This document shows, in pieces, positions 59,432 to 64,000 of a stretch of DNA of 64,000 nt. Position 1 is the stretch's first letter. Every line of letters begins with the position of its first letter. A program made the translations under genes and the position numbers. Origin of the DNA: Phytohabitans aurantiacus (lineage in GTDB: Bacteria; Actinomycetota; Actinomycetes; Mycobacteriales; Micromonosporaceae); contig NZ_BSDI01000006.1 of the NCBI RefSeq assembly GCF_027923225.1, positions 62,001-126,000 on the forward strand. Direction: 5' to 3'. Under the pieces are notes generated by a model. The model worked only from the letters and a program-made list of their open reading frames with translations, did not search any database and was not told where the DNA came from.

Positions 59432-59459
59432 TTTTCCACAGCGTCCGCGGTTTTCCACA
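59432..59459 (+). promoter_or_regulatory. Pair of DnaA-box-like 9-mers
   Basis: TTTTCCACA occurs at 59432-59440 and 59451-59459 on the plus strand, one mismatch from the DnaA box TTATCCACA / actinobacterial TTGTCCACA. The two are in the same orientation between DUF2469 and the M23 gene. A pair is too few for an origin; a DnaA-titration or regulatory site is possible. Confidence 0.35.
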
Positions 59460-59512
59460 GGGCGGGTGATCGGCGGTTGCTGGGCGGATGACTCGGGCGC
59501 AGGCTGCCCGGC

Positions 59513-61045
59513 ATGAGTCTTCTTCTGGCTGCACTGCTTTCTCTCGCTCCGGCCGGGGCTGGGCGCTGGCCGGTCCTCCTTGGACCTGCTGGGGCTGGGC
59601 GCTGGCCGGTTTTGCTCGGGCCCGCCGGGGCTGCGCGATGGCCGGCTCTCCTTGGGCCCGCCGAGGCTGCGCGCTGGCCCGCTCTCCTTGGGCCCGCCGG
59701 GGCGGACTGGCGCTGGCCGCTCGACGGGGCGCCGCGCGTGACGCGTGACTTCGACCCGCCGCCCCAGCCCTGGCTGGCTGGCCACCGCGGTGTCGACCTT
59801 GCCGCCACACCGGGCGCCACCGTCCGCGCTGCCGGCGCCGGGGTCGTCCACTACGCCGGGTTCATCGCCGGCCGTGGCGTGGTCAGCGTGACGCACCCGG
59901 GCGGCCTGCGCACCACCTACGAGCCGGTCGTCCCGGCGGTGCGAGCCGGCGACCGGGTGCGCGCCGGAGAGCCGATCGGCGCCCTGCTCGGCGGCCACCC
60001 CGGGTGCGCCGAGGCCGCCTGCCTGCACTGGGGCCTGCGCCGAGCCGGTCAATACCTCGACCCGCTCGCCCTGCTGGGCCTCGGCCGGGTCCGGTTGCTG
60101 CCGCTCGCCTTGGAGCCGGCGCGCGGCGCGGGGGGACACGGCGTCCTTCAGCCAGCATGGCCGGCCAGCTCAGCCGCGCAGGATGCTGGGCAGGCTCTCG
60201 GCCAGCCGCTCATACTGCGCTCGCACGTTGTAGACCTGCCCGGCCAGCCGCAGCCACCCGCGACCGTCCCAGGAGAAGACCGCCACCACGGTCGCCAGCT
60301 CGTCCGCGATCCGGGCCTCCAGCGCCATCGCGTCGTCGATCGTGCTCGCCCGGCCGCCGGGCAGCGGCACGATCCGCATCGCGACCTCCGGGGCACCAGG
60401 GTCGGGCAGGTCGCCCCCGGCCAGGCCGAGCGCGCCGCCCACCACCTTCTGCCCGTAGGCGGCCAGCGTGGCATTGTGCTCGCGCACGCGTTCGAGGCCG
60501 AGCGTGCGCAGCGTGAAGAGACCCGTGGGCGCGGCCAGCCAGGGCGTGTAGTCCAGCGTCCCCTGCCACTCCACCCGATCCGGAAAGCCGCTCTCCTGCT
60601 GCCACGAGACGGCGAGCGGCTCGATCCGGTCTCGCCAGCGTGGCGCTACGCAGAGCAACGCGGTGCCGCGCGGTGCGTACGCCCACTTGTGCAGGTTGCC
60701 CACCCAGAAATCGGCACCGATCTCATCGACCGCCACCGGCAGCATCCCGGGCACGTGGGCCGCGTCCACCAGCACCGGCACGCCCTGCTCGCGGGCCACC
60801 GCCGCGATCTTCTCGACCGGAAAGCGGCGAGCGGTCGCCGAGCTGACCTGGTCTACGACCAGCAGCTTCGTCCGCCCCGGTCGCAGCGCGTCGCCGAGCG
60901 TCGCGATGATCTGGTCGTCGGTGCTGTCGAGCGGCACCCGCACAGTCCGCGCGGCAGCCCCGCTGCGCCGGCACTCCCGGTCGACGGTGAGGGCCACCGC
61001 GCCGTACCTGTGGTCGGTCAGCAGCACCTCGTCTCCGGCTCGTAG
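59513..61045 (+). CDS. M23 peptidase with repeat region; long 3' readthrough frame
   Basis: An open frame of 510 codons. A signal peptide (MSLLLAALLSLAPAGA) is followed by four 12-residue repeats (GAGRWPVLLGPA type; 59555-59698). The M23 peptidase domain (about 65-200) has HRGVDLAATPG and CLHWGLRRAGQYLDPL, the zinc residues. Homologues end about residue 205 (near base 60125). Here no stop follows, and the frame runs about 870 nt antisense to the PLP-enzyme gene. The extension has shadow-like composition, so the true end is probably near 60.1-60.2 kb after a lost stop or frameshift, or it is a real antiparallel overlap. Confidence 0.6.
   Translation: MSLLLAALLSLAPAGAGRWPVLLGPAGAGRWPVLLGPAGAARWPALLGPAEAARWPALLGPAGADWRWPLDGAPRVTRDFDPPPQPWLAGHRGVDLAATPGATVRAAGAGVVHYAGFIAGRGVVSVTHPGGLRTTYEPVVPAVRAGDRVRAGEPIGALLGGHPGCAEAACLHWGLRRAGQYLDPLALLGLGRVRLLPLALEPARGAGGHGVLQPAWPASSAAQDAGQALGQPLILRSHVVDLPGQPQPPATVPGEDRHHGRQLVRDPGLQRHRVVDRARPAAGQRHDPHRDLRGTRVGQVAPGQAERAAHHLLPVGGQRGIVLAHAFEAERAQREETRGRGQPGRVVQRPLPLHPIRKAALLLPRDGERLDPVSPAWRYAEQRGAARCVRPLVQVAHPEIGTDLIDRHRQHPGHVGRVHQHRHALLAGHRRDLLDRKAASGRRADLVYDQQLRPPRSQRVAERRDDLVVGAVERHPHSPRGSPAAPALPVDGEGHRAVPVVGQQHLVSGS
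59555..59698 (+). repeat. Four 36-bp tandem repeats in the M23 gene
   Basis: Units start at 59555, 59591, 59627 and 59663, each encoding a GAxRWPxLLGPA-type peptide. A partial fifth follows at 59699. Third-position changes between units preserve most residues, so the array is in frame and not brand new. Confidence 0.92.
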
Positions 61046-61348
61046 ACCCAGCGACTGCAGCACGACGGCGGTGCCCATCGTGGTGTTGCCGACGAGCGCG
61101 GAGCCGTCCGGGTCGGCGCCGAGAAAGGTGGCGAGGTGCCGGCGGGTGTGCGCGATCCGCTGCGGCAGGTCACGAAAGAAGAGAATCGGGTTCGACTCGG
61201 CCTCGTCGCGCAGCCGCTGGAGGGCCCGCTGGGTGCTCACCGGCATCGCGCCCCGCCCGCCGTGGTTGAGGTACGCGATCGAGGGGTCCAGCGAAAAGCA
61301 CTCCCTGATGCGTTCCCAGCTCACCGGGACGCCTTCGATGGCCGCCAT
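60170..61348 (-). CDS. PLP-dependent aminotransferase class V-fold enzyme
   Basis: A 392-residue fold-type I PLP enzyme of the class V (cysteine-desulfurase/isopenicillin-N-epimerase-like) group. It has YLNHGGRGAMPVST near the N-terminus, VVDQVSSATARRFP, VDAAHVPGMLPV for the PLP Asp, and VGNLHKWAYAPRGTALL for the PLP lysine. No conserved desulfurase cysteine loop is seen, so epimerase or lyase activity is likelier. ATG 61348 begins it, near the xerC stop. Substrate unknown. Confidence 0.88.
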   Translation of the reverse strand: MAAIEGVPVSWERIRECFSLDPSIAYLNHGGRGAMPVSTQRALQRLRDEAESNPILFFRDLPQRIAHTRRHLATFLGADPDGSALVGNTTMGTAVVLQSLGLRAGDEVLLTDHRYGAVALTVDRECRRSGAAARTVRVPLDSTDDQIIATLGDALRPGRTKLLVVDQVSSATARRFPVEKIAAVAREQGVPVLVDAAHVPGMLPVAVDEIGADFWVGNLHKWAYAPRGTALLCVAPRWRDRIEPLAVSWQQESGFPDRVEWQGTLDYTPWLAAPTGLFTLRTLGLERVREHNATLAAYGQKVVGGALGLAGGDLPDPGAPEVAMRIVPLPGGRASTIDDAMALEARIADELATVVAVFSWDGRGWLRLAGQVYNVRAQYERLAESLPSILRG

Positions 61349-61361
61349 CGACCAAGCGTAG

Positions 61362-62306
61362 TCAGGCGCGCGGATGGGCCTGGCGATACACCGCGCGCAG
61401 CCGCTCGACGGTGACGTGGGTGTAGATCTGCGTACTCGACAGGGAGGAGTGGCCGAGCAGCTCCTGCACCGCCCGGAGATCGGCGCCCCCTTCGAGCAGG
61501 TGTGTGGCCGCCGAGTGACGCAGGCCGTGCGGGCTCGTACGCGGCAGTCCGGCCGCCTGGGCGTACCCGCTCACGATCCGGCGAGCGACGGTGGTCTGCA
61601 GCCGGCCGCCCCGCGCGCCAAGCAGCAGGGCGTCCCCACTGTCGGGTCCGGCCAGCGCGCCGCGGCCACGGCGCAACCAGACGTCGAGTGCCTTCTCGGC
61701 CGGCACTCCGTACGGCACCGACCGCTCCTTGTTGCCCTTGCCCAGCACCCGCACGACCCGCCGACCCCGGTCGACGTCGGCGATGTCCAGCCCGCACAGT
61801 TCGCTGACGCGGATGCCGGTCGCGTAGAGCAGTTCCAGAAGGACACGGTCGCGCAGCACCACCGGGTCCGCATCGTCGCCGGGCGCCGTCATCAGCGTCT
61901 CGGCCTGATCGGCGCGCAGCACGTTGGGCAGCTCGCGGTGCGCCTTGGGGTTGGCGAGCTGGGCGCCGACGTCGGTGGCGAGCAGACCGGCCCGATGCGC
62001 CCAGGCGCTGAACGTGCGCGCCGATGCCGCACGCCGCGCCAGCGACGCGCGGGCCGCTCCGAGCGTGCGCAGCTTCGCCAGCCAGCTCCGCAGCACCGCG
62101 ATGTCGATCTCACCGGGTGCGCCGCTGCCCATGAGCGCCGCGTGATCGAGCAACGAGACCACATCGCCGACGTATGCCCGCACCGTGTGCACCGAACGGT
62201 CTTCCACCGTGGCGAGGTGCCGCGCGAACTCGTCGACCGCGTCGCGCATCGGCGCGGGCAGGCCCTCATGGATGGCCTGGATGCTGCGGCTCTTGCGCTT
62301 CACCAC
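61362..62306 (-). CDS. xerC: Tyrosine recombinase XerC
   Basis: A 314-residue site-specific recombinase that resolves chromosome dimers at dif with XerD. The N-terminal core-binding domain has AVDEFARHLATVEDRSVHTV. The catalytic domain has Arg in TGIRVSELCGL, HGLRHSAATHLL, LLGHSSLSSTQIYTHV and the nucleophile Tyr. The start is uncertain: GTG 62306 or 62303 has no clear Shine-Dalgarno; ATG 62249 is possible. It lies 29 bp after dprA on the same strand. Confidence 0.93.
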   Translation of the reverse strand: MVKRKSRSIQAIHEGLPAPMRDAVDEFARHLATVEDRSVHTVRAYVGDVVSLLDHAALMGSGAPGEIDIAVLRSWLAKLRTLGAARASLARRAASARTFSAWAHRAGLLATDVGAQLANPKAHRELPNVLRADQAETLMTAPGDDADPVVLRDRVLLELLYATGIRVSELCGLDIADVDRGRRVVRVLGKGNKERSVPYGVPAEKALDVWLRRGRGALAGPDSGDALLLGARGGRLQTTVARRIVSGYAQAAGLPRTSPHGLRHSAATHLLEGGADLRAVQELLGHSSLSSTQIYTHVTVERLRAVYRQAHPRA

Positions 62307-62335
62307 TTGACCGTGGAACGTCGCCCGGCACCTAG

Positions 62336-63658
62336 TCAAGCCGGCACGCCGCCCTCGGGCTCGTCGGCCGCACCACCCTCCCGCTCGTCGGCTGCGCCGC
62401 CCTCCCGCTCGTCGGCCGCGCGGCGCTCGCTCTCGTTGGGCGCGCTGCCCTTGCGCTCGCCGGGCGTGCTGCTCTCGCGCTCTTTGGGCGCCAGGATGTA
62501 GCCGCCGTCGCGGCGCACGACGAAGCCGAGCTGTTCCAGCAGCGACAGCTTGCGCATCACGGTGCGGATGTCGAGACCGGCATGGGCGGCCAGCGCGTCC
62601 GGGCCGGCCGGGCGGCGCAGCGGCATCGCGTCGAAGACCATGGTGGCTTCCGAGTCGAGCACGTCGTGTGGCCGGTCGGGCCCGCGTGGCGTCGGTGCCA
62701 GGTCGTTGCCGATGCTGCCCACCTCTTCGAGCACGTGGGGCAGGCCGGTGACGAGGCGGATCTGCGGATGCTCGCGCAGCAGGTGATGGCAGCCCACCGA
62801 CATCGCGGACGTCACCGGACCCGGTACTGCCATGGGCCGGCGGCCCAGCGCCTGCGCGCGCCGCAGCGTCTGACTGGCCCCGCTCCGGGCCGCCGCCTCG
62901 ACGACCACGGTGCCCCGCGTAACGGCCGCTATCACCCTGTTGCGGATCAGGAAACGGTGCCGCACGGGGTCGGCGCCCGGCAGCCACTCGCTGATCATCA
63001 GTCCCGCCTCGGCGATGCGATCAAACAACGAGGTGTTTCCCATCGGGTACGGCCGGTCGACGCCGCACGCCAGCACCGCCACCGTCGCCCCGCCCGCAGC
63101 CAGGGCGCCGCGGTGCGCGCTGGAGTCGATGCCGTACGCCCCGCCGGACACCACGGTCCAGCCGCGCTCCGCCAGCCCGAACGCGAGACCAGTCGCCACG
63201 TGCTCCCCGTACGCCGTGGCGGCCCTGGCGCCCACCACCGCCACCGACCGGTCGAGTGTCTCGGCCAGCGGCAGCGGCCCGCGCACCCACAGGCACAGCG
63301 GCGGTGCGGTGTCGCGGTCGATCCGGTTGTCGGAGGGGATTTCCAGGAGGTGTTTCAGGTCGTCGACCTGATGCGGCCACTCGACGTCTTCCGGGGTCAC
63401 GATGCGGGCACCCAACTCGTCGGCGCGTGCGATGGCGGCGGCGGCCACCTCATACGGGTCACCGGCCTTGAGTCGCGCCGCAACCGAACCACGCAGTTCC
63501 TGGTCGGGCATGTCGCCGTCGAGCAGCTTGTCGAGGGTCCGCACCGGACCGTATCGGCGAACCATGCGGTGCACGGCGGCGTTGCCGGGCTCGACCAGCC
63601 AGTGCAGTGCGATGCGGGCGATGCGCAAGGGGAGGAGAGCGTCAATCAACTCTGTCAT
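62336..63658 (-). CDS. dprA: DNA processing protein DprA
   Basis: A 440-residue DprA, which loads RecA on incoming single-stranded DNA. The Rossmann domain has VAVVGARAATAYGEHVATGL, TVVSGGAYGIDSSAHRGAL, SEWLPGADPVRHRFLIRNR and VVEAAARSGASQTLRRA. A winged-helix C-terminal region follows (about 340-395). The last 50 residues are an 8-residue repeat tail (AADEREGG type). ATG 63658 overlaps the preceding ComM stop by ATGA. Confidence 0.93.
   Translation of the reverse strand: MTELIDALLPLRIARIALHWLVEPGNAAVHRMVRRYGPVRTLDKLLDGDMPDQELRGSVAARLKAGDPYEVAAAAIARADELGARIVTPEDVEWPHQVDDLKHLLEIPSDNRIDRDTAPPLCLWVRGPLPLAETLDRSVAVVGARAATAYGEHVATGLAFGLAERGWTVVSGGAYGIDSSAHRGALAAGGATVAVLACGVDRPYPMGNTSLFDRIAEAGLMISEWLPGADPVRHRFLIRNRVIAAVTRGTVVVEAAARSGASQTLRRAQALGRRPMAVPGPVTSAMSVGCHHLLREHPQIRLVTGLPHVLEEVGSIGNDLAPTPRGPDRPHDVLDSEATMVFDAMPLRRPAGPDALAAHAGLDIRTVMRKLSLLEQLGFVVRRDGGYILAPKERESSTPGERKGSAPNESERRAADEREGGAADEREGGAADEPEGGVPA
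62348..62491 (-). repeat. Six 24-bp tandem repeats in the dprA tail
   Basis: Six in-frame 8-codon units precede the last three codons of dprA. From the 3' end they read AADEPEGG, AADEREGG, AADEREGG, APNESERR, TPGERKGS and APKERESS. Copies near the stop are almost identical; those further in have drifted. The encoded tail is charged and disordered. Confidence 0.9.
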
Positions 63659-64000
63659 GTGAGCACACCCATCCTGAGTTGGATCGCTTCGGCGACGTCT
63701 TCGCGCCCCGGCCGGTGTCGACCGTCGAGATCGGCGATGGTCCAGGCCATCCGGACGACCCGGTCGAAGCCGCGCGCGGACAGGGCACCGGAGTCCAGCA
63801 GCCGCAGCAGAGCAGTGGTGTCGCGTGCTGGCAGGCGCCAATCGGCACCGCGCAGGGCTGGACCCGGCACCTCCGCGTTGGTGCGCCACGCCTTCGCCGA
63901 CCAGCGCGCGCCCGCCGCCGCACGGGCCTTGGCGACGCGATCGGCCACGGTGGTGGACGACTCACCGGGCGCGCCGGCGCACAGCAGATCGGCGGCTGTC
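63655..64000 (-). CDS. comM: ComM/YifB-family Mg-chelatase-like ATPase (3' part)
   Basis: The 3' end of a minus-strand gene running off the window. About 115 C-terminal residues are visible, with the helical MCM/chelatase-type C-terminal domain: ESSTTVADRVAKARAAAGA, LRLLDSGALSARGFDRVVRM and AWTIADLDGRHRPGREDVAE. The ATPase core lies beyond the edge. The family acts in natural transformation (branch migration) and is commonly next to dprA, as here with a 4-bp overlap. Confidence 0.85.
   Translation of the reverse strand, partial: TAADLLCAGAPGESSTTVADRVAKARAAAGARWSAKAWRTNAEVPGPALRGADWRLPARDTTALLRLLDSGALSARGFDRVVRMAWTIADLDGRHRPGREDVAEAIQLRMGVLT

Noticed and set aside
59432..59459. DnaA-like boxes considered as a replication origin
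   Set aside because: Only two imperfect boxes, no AT-rich unwinding element, and no dnaA, dnaN or rnpA nearby.

Overview
The window is one continuous stretch of very GC-rich chromosome from an actinobacterium. GTG starts are frequent, 4-bp ATGA/GTGA stop-start overlaps are common, and the families are typically actinobacterial (DUF2469, DUF177-rpmF, CU044_5270, SigE-family sigma factor, CBM2, class-III ProS). Gene order and protein sequences look most like Micromonosporaceae; that assignment is inference from memory, not from a search. The core is the conserved block recG - rsmD - coaD - DUF177 - rpmF - plsX - rnc - mutM - smc - ftsY - amtB/glnB/glnD - ffh - rpsP - KH - rimM - trmD - rplS - lepB - rnhB - DUF2469 - xerC - dprA - comM. 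It is interrupted by accessory modules. No tRNA, rRNA, CRISPR array, insertion sequence or prophage was seen.

Layout. 1-1.7 kb: end of an unknown gene, then an ECF sigma factor with a CU044_5270 membrane protein. 1.7-7.1 kb: rpmB (minus), DAK2 protein and recG (plus), and an LPxTG surface protein (minus). 7.4-12.5 kb: the rsmD to mutM housekeeping run. 12.5-14.8 kb: an MMPL exporter. 14.8-18.5 kb (minus): a compact exopolysaccharide-like cluster of a PelF-type glycosyltransferase, a polytopic membrane protein and a shortened spherulin-4-like protein, behind a secreted CAP-domain protein. 18.8-23.4 kb: a small coiled-coil protein, smc and a HAD hydrolase. 23.5-29.1 kb: a hypothetical protein, a membrane GGDEF-EAL protein, a DinB-like protein, a CBM2-only secreted protein and a PhoD-like phosphatase. 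29.2-35.3 kb: ftsY, a kinase-like protein and the nitrogen module amtB-glnB-glnD. 35.3-43.0 kb: an intergenic region with two long palindromic elements, then a PadR/ABC/FtsX efflux set, a second ABC exporter, and a histidine kinase/response regulator pair. 43.0-51.2 kb: ffh, an amidohydrolase, a SigE-type sigma factor with a PQQ-like membrane protein (minus), proS, DUF402, rpsP, khpA and rimM. 51.2-54.7 kb (minus): a large LuxR-family ATPase regulator and two small conserved proteins. 54.8-59.4 kb: trmD, rplS, two lepB copies, a Nudix hydrolase, rnhB and DUF2469. 59.5-64 kb: an M23 peptidase (plus), then a PLP enzyme, xerC, dprA and the 3' part of a ComM/YifB ATPase (minus).

The most unusual points are: the minimal PelF/spherulin-4 cluster; two related palindromic elements (35.37-35.67 kb) just upstream of the PadR operon; short tandem repeats at or across gene ends in four loci (recG, CAP protein, M23 peptidase, dprA); an 11-bp motif at exactly the same distance upstream of two neighbouring small genes (54.5-54.8 kb); and a perfect 15-bp hairpin abutting the start codon of an ABC ATPase gene (39.55 kb).
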